From: Flexithrix dorotheae DSM 6795
GTDB lineage: Bacteria; Bacteroidota; Bacteroidia; Cytophagales; Flammeovirgaceae
Length of the DNA stretch: 64,000 bases
Direction of reading: 5' to 3'
NCBI RefSeq assembly: GCF_000379765.1
Contig: NZ_KB903440.1
Location: 62,001-126,000 of the forward strand
The notes beneath the pieces were generated by a model. That model did no database searches, was not told the origin of the DNA, and worked only from the letters and a program-made list of their open reading frames with translations. The position numbers and the translations under genes are program-made. Below, piece by piece: positions 17,254 through 26,900 of the stretch. The stretch's first letter is position 1; each line of letters starts with the position of its first letter.

Positions 17254-20064
17254 TTATTCTAAAATCAATTTTTTGTTGAATTGGATATTTTCCCCATTTC
17301 CTGAAATGTTCAATTTATAAATATATAATCCAGGTGCCAGGTCATTACCATTGGCATCTTTTCTATCCCAAACCATCTCGTGAAATCCCTGTTGAAAATT
17401 TTCTTCTGTAAGATGTCTGGAAAGCCGGCCAGCCTGATCATAAATATCTATAGAAACCTGGTAGAATTGGTTATTGGAAGATAAGTTAAACGGAAAATGA
17501 ATTTGATCTTTTCCCGGATTTGGATAACAGTCTCCCATAGCAGTTTTATCAGGAATTATTCCAGCGCCAATGCCATAGTAAACTTTAAATTTTTTAGCAT
17601 CAGCATAATTAAAACTGTAAGTAGTTTGTGCACTCATGTCAATCCTAACCTCATTTTCCAAATCATATAAGTAAAGGTTAAAATCGCTTTCGCCAAAATA
17701 ACTGTTGTCCCATTCCAGGCTTACCATTCTGGTATCAGAGCTTCCTTCTACTGTAAATTCCCAAATATAATTTTCCTCATTTTGCACAATGTCTTTTGCA
17801 AAGTAGGGGTAAAAGAATTCCTCATGTGGAAAATGCATGTCCAAAAATTCTCCAAGTCTTGGGGCCATCATGGCATCTAGGTTATCTTTAGTGGTGGAAG
17901 ATTTTGGATTCATCCCAAGCCCTCCTTTACCAATTAATCCATTTTCATTTTTCAATTGGAATCGAACTTCCCAGTCTTCATGGTCAATTGGATTTTCCTT
18001 CAGTTCCCTGGCTGCTAATCTACCATTCACCGATTCATCCTTGATTACAGGAATAGTAACCTGGGTAGCTTCATCTGAAAACCATATGGCTCCTTTATAG
18101 GCTTCTAATATTGGAGTGGTTGGGTTTGTGTAGGCACCATTTGATAATATCTTGAAATTTTCGAGATTTTCAGTGCTGCCATTTTCACTCAGCACTCCTT
18201 CCCAGGATAAATTAAAAGGGTAAGGGCTGCCAATCATGTTCCATCCTTTTTGGAGGGATAGAGTAAAGGGTTGTGCTTTGGTAACTTTTAGTGTTTTTCC
18301 ACTTCCGGTATTCAGGGTTTTACCTGTAACATTAAAAATCATAATATATCCCCTTCCCGGATCAATTCCTGAAAATCCCTTATATTCCTGATAATCACTA
18401 TTTTGTACTCTGAATAATCTCCATTTAGTATCATCATAAGTTCCTAAATCTCCTTCTAATACAGCCGAAACCGCAGCATTGTCCAGTTGATAAGGCACCG
18501 AGAAAATATGATAGTCAGAAATTTTATCTCCTGGCCTTAAATGACTCAGGTTTTTACCATTGGGAAATTCAATATAAATCAAATTTATACTCGTAGAATC
18601 AGGATCACAACCGTCTAATTCATACCTAAAGTAAAACTCATAACCAATTTCATCCTCCTCCGGAGTTAGATTGAAAAAGAATTTATTTTCATTTTCACTA
18701 GGAGAAATTGGAGACCGCCAGTTTTTTTCGGAAATGCCCCTGATATAAAGTTCTGCTTTGGTCACCAGCAGGGCATCACTAACAGTGGAAAATATTTCGG
18801 TTGAACTGCCCACCGGGGCAAATTCAGCGTTTCCTGTAGTGCTCAAAGTAAACGAGATACATGGATCAATTTTAGAAATGATGGAAAATTGGAAATCGAA
18901 GGGAATGGGTGCGGCCCCTCCTTCCACGGTAATTTCAACATTTACCTTTCCTGTCAAACCATCGGGAACGATAATTTTTATTTCATTGGTGGCCCATGAA
19001 ATAATGTGGGAGGCTTCAAGGGTGGTCTCTCCCAATTTTATCTGTCCTTCACTTTCTCCAAGGAAATTACCTTTTATGGTAATAGTATCTCCTTCAGACC
19101 CTTGTGCTGGTAAAATACTTAGAATTCTGGGAATTGGGGAAGAATTATCAGCATTGGCAATTACAAAAGCACCCAGATCTGTAAAGGATAACGAGGAGGT
19201 AATTGAACCTGGAATTTGTTCCAGATTGATCCCTCCTAAATCTTTCCAGTTACCATTGTCTTCTTTTGCAATTCTGGCCTGTTCTATTGAAGCAACATTG
19301 TCATCTTCAGCCACTGGGAGCACAATAGATGCTGATTGAATTGGAGTACCTCCATTTTTGAGTACCCAATATCTGGAGGTTGAAACCTTATCTAGATTAC
19401 CACTACCCAAACCCAAAGTTGGGATACCCGAGGTAAATAACTCAGCAGTATAGGTGGTTGTTGCGGCAACATCCTGGCTGAAATTTAGGGTAACAGGCTT
19501 ATATTCTCCGGATTTTCCAACGGGGAAAAACAAACTTTTGTCACCTATCCCGGAAACTGTAACAGATAGTGGCCCTTCAATAAAACTGTTGGCGTTTCCC
19601 TGTAATAAAGCATTTTCTGGAAAAGTTAAATCTCCTTCGTTTGCAGTGGATAATAACCCGGAAGTCAATACAATTTCATTGGAAATCGTGACTGGTTGGA
19701 GGACTGTTACCCCACCGGAATTTTCAACTATGAGTTTATGGATGGTACCGCTGAAATCCAGTTCTGCAGGAGAACTCCCTTTAAAATGGAATTGCCCATT
19801 GTAATTTAAATCAGACACTGTACTTAAAATACTTCCTTCCAGAGATAATGCATTACCTGATGCACCTGAAATACCTGAGGATGATTCCATTTTTAAGTCA
19901 TTATTTACTCCGGAAATATTTATTTTCACCGTCCCGGACAAATTCAGATTGGTGGTTCCATTTACTTCTACTCCCTGGCTGTAGCCATTAAATCCTACTA
20001 ACAAAAATGTAAGTAGGAGCAGTAAATAATGGCCTGCACTTTTCTTATGATGCATACTTTTCAT
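17254..20064 (-). CDS. Cell-surface IPT/TIG protein with T9SS sorting domain
   Basis: I choose the ATG at 20062-20064 (936 residues), since it starts a signal peptide (KSMHHKKSAGHYLLLLLTF, ending NGYSQ); the longer frame overlaps the upstream gene. Early residues form beta-rich segments, then an IPT/TIG domain (PRILSILPAQGSEGDTITIK, GNFLGESEGQIKLGETTL). A middle region has several beta sandwich stretches. The last 80 residues form a type IX secretion C-terminal domain: YPNPGKDQIHFPF, VSIDIYDQAGRL, APGLYIYKLNI, and a final KKLILE. It is thus exported by T9SS and held on or released from the surface. It is the last gene of a three-gene operon, 16 bases after its neighbour. Confidence 0.85.
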   Translation of the reverse strand: MKSMHHKKSAGHYLLLLLTFLLVGFNGYSQGVEVNGTTNLNLSGTVKINISGVNNDLKMESSSGISGASGNALSLEGSILSTVSDLNYNGQFHFKGSSPAELDFSGTIHKLIVENSGGVTVLQPVTISNEIVLTSGLLSTANEGDLTFPENALLQGNANSFIEGPLSVTVSGIGDKSLFFPVGKSGEYKPVTLNFSQDVAATTTYTAELFTSGIPTLGLGSGNLDKVSTSRYWVLKNGGTPIQSASIVLPVAEDDNVASIEQARIAKEDNGNWKDLGGINLEQIPGSITSSLSFTDLGAFVIANADNSSPIPRILSILPAQGSEGDTITIKGNFLGESEGQIKLGETTLEASHIISWATNEIKIIVPDGLTGKVNVEITVEGGAAPIPFDFQFSIISKIDPCISFTLSTTGNAEFAPVGSSTEIFSTVSDALLVTKAELYIRGISEKNWRSPISPSENENKFFFNLTPEEDEIGYEFYFRYELDGCDPDSTSINLIYIEFPNGKNLSHLRPGDKISDYHIFSVPYQLDNAAVSAVLEGDLGTYDDTKWRLFRVQNSDYQEYKGFSGIDPGRGYIMIFNVTGKTLNTGSGKTLKVTKAQPFTLSLQKGWNMIGSPYPFNLSWEGVLSENGSTENLENFKILSNGAYTNPTTPILEAYKGAIWFSDEATQVTIPVIKDESVNGRLAARELKENPIDHEDWEVRFQLKNENGLIGKGGLGMNPKSSTTKDNLDAMMAPRLGEFLDMHFPHEEFFYPYFAKDIVQNEENYIWEFTVEGSSDTRMVSLEWDNSYFGESDFNLYLYDLENEVRIDMSAQTTYSFNYADAKKFKVYYGIGAGIIPDKTAMGDCYPNPGKDQIHFPFNLSSNNQFYQVSIDIYDQAGRLSRHLTEENFQQGFHEMVWDRKDANGNDLAPGLYIYKLNISGNGENIQFNKKLILE

Positions 20065-20080
20065 ATCCTTTTGGGCAAAA

Positions 20081-21538
20081 TTATTCACTACCTTTTCGGG
20101 GAGAAGCTGTTGGAACAATTGAATTTTCTCCAGGAGCAAGCCCTCCCTCCCCAAGTGGAACTAAATCACTGGTTTCATTGACCGGTTTGGGCCGTACAGG
20201 CTGGTAATCTTCAAAGCCATTACGTACACATTTTACCTCCCAATCAAACTCATAACTGCCATTTCCCTGAAAAAGCTCTTTCACTTCTATTCCAGAAAGT
20301 TTTTTTGAAGTTACAGCCAATCCTTTTGAATCAGCAGAAAGTGGGGTGATGATAACCGTCATACTTTTTTCTACCGCCAGGGATGTAAAGTGATCTGGTA
20401 GTGCTATGGTTGCAGTTCCATTTTCCAATTTGGAAGTTCCCCTGATGTACATAGCAGCTTCGGGTCCTTCCAGTGCTGCATACCAGATTTCCTTGCTATC
20501 GTCATTTGGGTGAGGCACTTTAAAGTTCTTTGTGCCTGATGCCCAAACCTGGCCTACTCCATTTTCATCTACATACAATTGGGCCTGAGCCTTGCCATCA
20601 GCGTCCAAAACGTTAACAAATCCATTGTTGGCATGACCTGAAAGTGTAGATAGTTGAATATTATCATTTCCATTTTCACCAATGATTCTAATAAATCCAT
20701 TACCACTATCTGAAATGGAAGAAAAAACCTTAGAATTCCCGTCCGCATTGAAAATTGATATACTTCCGTTATTAGTGTTTGAAGAACTGGCAGAAATCTG
20801 CACATTGGAATTTCCATTTGGTCCATTTAAATTTATATAACCCAGCCCTTCTTTTAAAATGGTAATTATAGCTTTGGTATCACCAGTTTCATCTCTTATC
20901 CCAAACCACCCTTTATTATCATCTCCATTAAGGCTACTTAACACTACATTGCTATTTCCATTAGTACCAAATGTTGAAAGAAATCCACTTCCCGAAGTCG
21001 TGACATCAATTGCTAAAACATTTGTACTGCCATTGTACTTGTTGAGTTCATCATCCAGCCGGATACTTCCCCCAACATCAAGGGCTGCGGTAGGGGCAGT
21101 GTTTTTATTTATACTTACTGAGTCATTAAAGTATATACTTCCTGAGTTGGCATCTGTCCATTTCCCAGGTTTTGAATTGGAAATGGTCGCTCCATTAATT
21201 AGTATCCCATCTCCTGCAGTATAGTTTCCAGAACCTCCACCGCCTCCTGCAAGTGCAGTCCAGGTGCTGCCATTATAATAATAAAAGCCAGCAGTATTAT
21301 CAGACTGATAGACTAACAAACCATTTTGTGGGTTGGCAATGGCATTTTTCTGGGCTTCTGTCATTCTTGGGATCAATATTCCTTTGGTAGTAGATTCTAC
21401 ATCCAGAATAGCTGAGGAATGTGCCGAGTGATCCTGGTCTTCAGATATGGCTACTCCACTACTTTGTGCCGACAAAGTATGGTTTATGCCAAAGAATACA
21501 CCCAACACAAATAGAGGTAAATAATAATTCAGTTTCAT
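20081..21538 (-). CDS. Phage-fibre-like surface protein with NGN repeats
   Basis: A 485-residue protein with signal peptide (ending LSAQ). The head reads AILDVESTTKGILIPRMTEA and GLLVYQSDNTAGFYYYNGSTW, a pattern seen in many Bacteroidota surface proteins related to tail-fibre heads. A glycine-rich linker (AGGGGGSGNYTAGDG) follows, then about four imperfect repeats of 35-45 residues built on GxNGNSNVxxSS and GFxxxxDxxG. The C-terminal part (KNFKVPHPNDDSKEIWYAAL, EGPEAAMYIRGT, ALPDHFTSL) is a tail-fibre-type end domain. It ends in a Pro-rich tail. I infer a trimeric fibre on the cell surface. It lies between the membrane protein gene and the T9SS gene. Confidence 0.75.
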   Translation of the reverse strand: MKLNYYLPLFVLGVFFGINHTLSAQSSGVAISEDQDHSAHSSAILDVESTTKGILIPRMTEAQKNAIANPQNGLLVYQSDNTAGFYYYNGSTWTALAGGGGGSGNYTAGDGILINGATISNSKPGKWTDANSGSIYFNDSVSINKNTAPTAALDVGGSIRLDDELNKYNGSTNVLAIDVTTSGSGFLSTFGTNGNSNVVLSSLNGDDNKGWFGIRDETGDTKAIITILKEGLGYINLNGPNGNSNVQISASSSNTNNGSISIFNADGNSKVFSSISDSGNGFIRIIGENGNDNIQLSTLSGHANNGFVNVLDADGKAQAQLYVDENGVGQVWASGTKNFKVPHPNDDSKEIWYAALEGPEAAMYIRGTSKLENGTATIALPDHFTSLAVEKSMTVIITPLSADSKGLAVTSKKLSGIEVKELFQGNGSYEFDWEVKCVRNGFEDYQPVRPKPVNETSDLVPLGEGGLAPGENSIVPTASPRKGSE

Positions 21539-21645
21539 TTATCTTCTAGGTTTATTTTGTAATACTATTTTGATTAGTAACAGCCTTGTTTGTCAGATTG
21601 GAGAGGTAAAATTGTTATCACTTGAAAAGTAAATGTTGATTATTT

Positions 21646-22788
21646 CTATCCGCCCGGTAAGGCAGTTGGTTCTATCAGTTTTTCTCCTCCAGTGTTGGTT
21701 CCGGGAGTGGGATCTCCTCCAGAATCTCCTCCATTGGTTATCAGAAAAATAATTCCTCCGGCAACCAGACCTCCTCCCAGCACTTTTAACCCTAGTGGGA
21801 TTTTTCTGGAAATTTTAAAGTCATCACTCCATGCTGATTTATTGGCTTCTCCTTTACTGGTGAGTTTGAGCTGATATGTTGCTTTGAGGTCAATATGCTC
21901 TGGTATAGTCCAGTCATAAGAATTTCCGCTAAGGTCATTGCCAATGATGCCTTCCCGGGTTCCATTTTTATAAAGTTCTAAATCTATGTCTTCTTCCAGG
22001 TTAGTTTTGGTCCAGGTAATTGGATATCTTTTCCCTTTCTTTAAGGAAGATGGCAAAGGATTAAAAATTAAAGTAGGTGCAACAGTGGGAACTTCAGCCA
22101 CATCTTCTCCCATATCACTACTTTCTGCAACTGCCATGACCACAGAGTCTTTGACGATGATTTCCGGAATAATTTCCGGAACATTTAAGGCTTCATTAAA
22201 CATAGGATGAAGCGTTGGGTTGTAAAAAACTATACTTACAATTAGTGGATACCAAAGCCCATTTTTCTTCTCTGCTTTAATAGTAGCTACTCTGGTATTT
22301 TTAGTATAAGGGTGATTTATGGCAATATTTTTCCCTCTAAATTCACTTTCGAAATAAACCGCAAGAAATACATAATCTCCCTTGGATACTTCTGAAGTGA
22401 TTATATTGGAAAATGAAATTGTAGGCTCAATAGATTTTTCATAAAAAAGATCCAAATCATTCAGGTAGCGCTCTATTTTCACATTCTTTTGCTTCTTCGA
22501 ATTATTGGTATAATCAGGATCAATATCATCCTCAATAATTACATCTCCATTTAAAAATAATTGATTTGCGTTTTGCGAAAAGCTATTCACCATTATTTCC
22601 TTTCTCTTATAAGGCTCCAGAGAAGGATCGCTAATGAGAATTAACAGACTTTCAAATTCCTTAATAAAAGTTTCACTTCGGAATTTAATGGCTTTTTTAT
22701 CTTCTTCTGTCAGCTCCTGGTCCTGAGCCAATGCCTGAGAAATGAAAAATATAGTGCATAAAAAAAGAAACAGGTATTTTTTGTTCAT
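21646..22788 (-). CDS. Secreted protein with Kre9/KNH-like domain and C-terminal membrane segment
   Basis: A 380-residue protein with signal peptide (ending QALAQ). Residues 30-200 form a mostly helical then beta region. Residues about 240-330 (PSSLKKGKRYPITWTKTN, DLELYKNGTREG, SYDWTIPEHI, YQLKLTSKGE) match the Kre9/KNH Ser-Thr-rich membrane-anchored domain pattern known from surface proteins. A hydrophobic glycine-rich helix follows (LKVLGGGLVAGGIIFLI) and a short Gly/Pro-rich tail. It opens the operon with the fibre-like gene 107 bases downstream. A cell-surface assembly or anchoring role is plausible, not shown. Confidence 0.7.
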   Translation of the reverse strand: MNKKYLFLFLCTIFFISQALAQDQELTEEDKKAIKFRSETFIKEFESLLILISDPSLEPYKRKEIMVNSFSQNANQLFLNGDVIIEDDIDPDYTNNSKKQKNVKIERYLNDLDLFYEKSIEPTISFSNIITSEVSKGDYVFLAVYFESEFRGKNIAINHPYTKNTRVATIKAEKKNGLWYPLIVSIVFYNPTLHPMFNEALNVPEIIPEIIVKDSVVMAVAESSDMGEDVAEVPTVAPTLIFNPLPSSLKKGKRYPITWTKTNLEEDIDLELYKNGTREGIIGNDLSGNSYDWTIPEHIDLKATYQLKLTSKGEANKSAWSDDFKISRKIPLGLKVLGGGLVAGGIIFLITNGGDSGGDPTPGTNTGGEKLIEPTALPGG

Positions 22789-23144
22789 TCGATGAGGTTT
22801 TCAGTTTATAAAATTGGTTGTAGTAGGTAAATACCTTAAATAATACTAATGATTAGGACTTGTTAAACAAGCTTATTGGTCTAATCAAAAAAGTGTTGGT
22901 TGATTTCTTTAGTTATGATGTGTGTCTAAAAATATCAAATAAATAAGATAAAAAAAATAGTTTGAAGGATATAATTATTTCTCTCGTTTGGAGATTGTTA
23001 TTCTAATACTCCACTACTCATTCCCTCATCTGTTTGCAGGATGTTTTTTTTAAAAATATTTGCATCCTAATTTTTTTTCAATTAATATTGGTCAACCAAT
23101 TTATGGTAACCCAAACATTAGTAATCCAAAAACTGCCTGTAAAT
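22789..23144. other. Divergent intergenic region, surface operon / gntR
   Basis: Besides the operator at 23087-23100 it holds only AT-rich sequence. The frame of the GntR gene stays open upstream to 23034, but that part reads as hydrophobic non-coding sequence, so I treat it as promoter. Confidence 0.5.
23087..23100. promoter_or_regulatory. Candidate GntR/FadR-type operator
   Basis: ATTGGT-CA-ACCAAT is a perfect inverted repeat 44 bases before the gntR start. It closely resembles the operators of the hexuronate regulators UxuR/ExuR (TTGGT-TA-ACCAA-like), which belong to the same FadR branch of GntR proteins. Autoregulation is inferred. Confidence 0.6.
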
Positions 23145-23870
23145 ATGGAGATTCTGAAAAACCTAGAGGAAATAAAAATTGAAAAGCCATCGGATATCAT
23201 CATTAAGCAGATTAAAAACCTGATATCATCCGGGCAATTGAATCCAGGAGACAGATTACCTCCTGAAAGACAATTGAGTGAAAAATTTGGAGTAGGAAGA
23301 AGTCATGTAAGAGATGCTTTAAGGAAATTAGAATTCTATGGCATATTGAAAACTTTACCTCAAAGCGGAACGGTGGTAGCCGGTTTGGGAGTAACCGCTC
23401 TTGAAGGCTTAATTAACGATGTACTGGATTTAAATGATCACGATTTTTATTCATTTGTAGAAACCAGAGTGCTTTTGGAAATGCACGCTGCTGAATTAGC
23501 AGCGGAAAGAGCCGATGTAGATGATCTGATCAAAATAGAAAATGCTTTAAATGCTTTTGAAAAAGAAGTTGATGCTGGCAAACAAGGTGTAGAAGAAGAT
23601 TTGTTATTTCATTTAAAAATAGCAGAAGCCAGTAAAAACTCGGTACTCAATTCCCTTTTGCTAATAGTAATTCCCGATATGATCAAGCTGTCTAAAAATC
23701 TGGATATCTGCGGGGATGGAAGATACAAAAGGGCTTTTGAGGAACATCTTGAAATATTTGATTGCATCAAGAATCATGATAAAAAAGGTGCAGGAAATGC
23801 CATGAAGGCGCATTTGAATGATTTACTCACATTTAGTCTGGAAAAGAAAAACAAAGAAAAAAATAAGTAA
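23145..23870 (+). CDS. GntR/FadR family transcriptional regulator of the alginate locus
   Basis: I choose the ATG at 23145 (241 residues), which begins directly before the winged-helix domain; longer starts add hydrophobic residues and would overlap the operator. The HTH domain (residues 8-75) shows the GntR signature GDRLPPERQLSEKFGVGRS and HVRDALRKLEFYGIL. The C-terminal FCD ligand domain carries the expected metal-binding histidines in DLLFHLKIAE, FEEHLEIFD and MKAHLNDLL. Hexuronate or related sugar acids are common FCD effectors, so an alginate breakdown product is the likely inducer. It lies just upstream of susC, on the same strand, 119 bases away. Confidence 0.88.
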   Translation: MEILKNLEEIKIEKPSDIIIKQIKNLISSGQLNPGDRLPPERQLSEKFGVGRSHVRDALRKLEFYGILKTLPQSGTVVAGLGVTALEGLINDVLDLNDHDFYSFVETRVLLEMHAAELAAERADVDDLIKIENALNAFEKEVDAGKQGVEEDLLFHLKIAEASKNSVLNSLLLIVIPDMIKLSKNLDICGDGRYKRAFEEHLEIFDCIKNHDKKGAGNAMKAHLNDLLTFSLEKKNKEKNK

Positions 23871-23909
23871 ATTGCCTATGATAAGAAAGTCATAATTAAC
23901 CAAAAAAAT

Positions 23910-23955
23910 AGGCTGGTAATTGCAGTTACCAGCCTAAGGCTATCATCAGATAGCC
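23910..23955 (+). promoter_or_regulatory. Tandem hairpins in the gntR-susC spacer
   Basis: Hairpin 1 pairs AGGCTGGTAA (23910-23919) with TTACCAGCCT (23926-23935), six-base loop. Hairpin 2 pairs GGCTATC (23938-23944) with GATAGCC (23949-23955), loop ATCA. Both are perfect and only two bases apart. There is no T run after them, so they may be a leader structure or processing site for susC mRNA, or a factor-dependent terminator for gntR. Confidence 0.6.
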
Positions 23956-23989
23956 CATTCAATTTTAAATAATCAAACACCCTAAAAGT

Positions 23990-26900
23990 ATGAAAATGTT
24001 TACAAAGAGCCAAAATCTTGCTTTGGCTAAGCAAATGGTCTTTGCCCTTTTGGTAATACAAATTGGCGCCATCTCAAATCTATTTGCCAATGAAAATTGG
24101 CCCCTCCAGGAAATAATAATAAAAGGAAAAGTGATTTCCTCCGATGATCAGACAGGTCTCCCCGGAGTGAATGTTTTATTAAAAGGATCTAATCAAGGAA
24201 CCGTAACTGATATTAATGGTGATTACCGCATAAGTGTACCCAGCCAGGAATCTGTGCTGATTTTTAGCTCTGTAGGATATGTATCTCAGGAAGTACCTGT
24301 AGCGAATAAAAGTACCATTGATTTAACCCTGGAATTGGACATTACCTCATTGGAAGAAATTGTGGTGATTGGTTATGGCTCTCAAAGAAAGTCCCATGTG
24401 ACCGGGGCAGTTTCCAAGGTTACTAATGACAAACTGGATCAAATTCCGGTATCGAGAGCAGATGATGCCTTGATTGGCAGAATTGCCGGTGTAAATATTC
24501 AGGCTACTGACCCAGTTGCCGGCTCAGCACCAACGATCAGGGTAAGAGGAACCGGTTCAATCACCGCTGATGCCCAGCCTTTTATTGTATTGGACGGTAT
24601 TCCTGTAGATCCTGACTATCTGGGCAGTTTAGATATGAATGATGTGGAATCCATTGAAGTTTTAAAAGATGCTGCATCTGCAGCAATTTATGGATCAAGG
24701 GGTGGAAATGGTATTATCATGATCACCACCAAGACCGGTAAAGTAGGAAAACCAGTATTTTCATTTAATTCTTATGTAGGGGCTAAATCAGTGCCCAGAA
24801 ATGATGAGATTTTACCGACTGTATCGGAATGGTCTGACTTTGTAATGAGAGAAAATGGTTCTTTAACTGATAGAATGGTGTACATCAATCAATTGGGTAC
24901 CGAAACAGACTGGCAGGAACAAATATTTGATGGCGGGATGATTCAAAACTATTCTTTGAGCGCTTCAGGTGGAACTGAAAAAACAAAGTTCAGAGCTTCA
25001 GCTAGTTATTTGGGTGATGAAGGAGTGTTACTAACTGACAACTATGAGAAATATAATATGAGGTTTAACCTTAATACTAAGATCAGCAACAGAGTTGAGT
25101 TTGGGATAATGGTAAATCCTTCATATACCAAGCAAAGGCTTTTTCCAATTGGGGTTCATGATGCAATAAGGCAACACACCTGGTTACCTATCTACCATGA
25201 TGAAAATACCATTAAGTATGTTGATTTTGAAAATTATCCTGATGTGAAAATTGGTGATTATGCCATGGAAAGGCATTTCGATAATTACGATTTATATGGA
25301 GATGGAGGTGATACTGATATTAGCGGTACTTCAAATGCCAACGCTAAGGCGAAAGTGCTCGAAAGAGATTATAGAGCAAATACATTTAAATTATTTTCTA
25401 ATGCCTATTTGAAGTTTAAGCTGGCAGAAGGTCTTTCTTTTAGGACTTCAATTGGTGGGGAATATTACAATAGAGAGCGAGACTATTGGGTGGGTACCAA
25501 AGCTGATAGAAGAGGTGCTTCGGTTACTAATTCATTATACCGAACAGATATAAAAGGACATATTGTAAATGAGAATATTTTAAATTACGATAAAAGTTTT
25601 GGGAATCATGATCTTAATGTAGTTGGAGGGTTTACTTTGGAAAGATGGGATTATACTTCTTCTCAAACAGAGGGCTCAGGTTTTTCTTTTGATAATATCA
25701 GAACGATAAATGCCGCCTCCAATATTTCAAATGGAGAAACCTTAAAATCTGCTCAAACTTTGGTGTCTTTCCTTACCAGGGTAAATTATGCCTATAATCA
25801 CAAGTATTTATTCTCTTTAAGTGCCAGAGCCGATGGAAGTTCTAAGTTTGGTCCGGATAAAAAATATGGTTTTTTCCCGGCAGCTTCTGTAGGATGGAGA
25901 ATGTCTGAAGAAGAATTCCTGAGAAATAGTGAAACAGTTTCTAATCTAAAATTGAGATTTAGCTATGGTGTAACTGGTAATAATGCTGGAATAGGAAACT
26001 ATGACCATATCGGATTACTATCTCCTGTCAATGGAGTGATTAATGGAGGACTTGTTCCCGGTTTTAATCCAGCAAATATTTCCAATTCAGAGCTTGGCTG
26101 GGAAAAATCAATCGAAATTAACCCGGGTGTTGATTTGGGATTCTGGAGAGACAGGTTAACCGTTTCATTAGATTTTTATAAAAGAACAAGTGAAGACTTG
26201 TTGTTAGCTCAAGCCATCCCTTCAGTTACAGGATTTACACAAGCTACTGTAAATATTGGTGTGGTAGAGAATAGTGGAATTGAATTGGAATTAGGCGGAG
26301 TTATTATCGATAAAGGAGATTTCAGATGGAATACTTCTGTAAACTTTTCACAAAACAAAAATAAATTAGTTGATTTTGCTGGTGCAGATGGGCTAATCAG
26401 CACAGTTGACCCTAAAAGACCTACTGAATGGATTGCGCAAGAAGGCCAGCCAATTGCGTCCTTTTATGGTTATAAAGTAGAAAAAGAAATCGACCCACAA
26501 TATATCAAAAACCCTTTCTATCCGATTGGTGGTGAGTCACAAGACATTTATGTGAAAGATTTGAATGGTGATGGACAAATTACCACTGATGACCGAACTG
26601 TGTTAGGTTCTCCTTACCCGGATTTCATATGGGGATTCAACAACCAGATGAAATATGGAAATTTCGATTTTAGTTTCATGTTCCAGGGATCTCATGGTGC
26701 AGAGGTAAGAAATATTGATCCGCAATACATCAATAATCAGTTTAGCGGAAACCAGGATTATACGTCTGAATTTCCTGATGCAGACATGGTACAACAAAGG
26801 ATTTTCACAGATGATATTATTATGGATGCTTCCTATATTTCCCTAAGAACTTTGAACCTGGGATATACTTTGCCAAACTCCATAACAAATAAAATTGGAG

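Noticed and set aside
20065-20154. Longer start for the T9SS protein, overlapping the fibre-like gene
   Set aside because: The extension is the antiphase of the upstream gene's end; the signal peptide begins at 20064.
17254-22788. A prophage tail module, because of the fibre-like protein
   Set aside because: Neighbours have signal peptides and a T9SS sorting domain, and no other phage protein is present, so these are cell-surface proteins.
23034-23144. Longer start for the GntR regulator
   Set aside because: The added residues are hydrophobic and not like a GntR N-terminus, and the extension would place the operator inside the gene.
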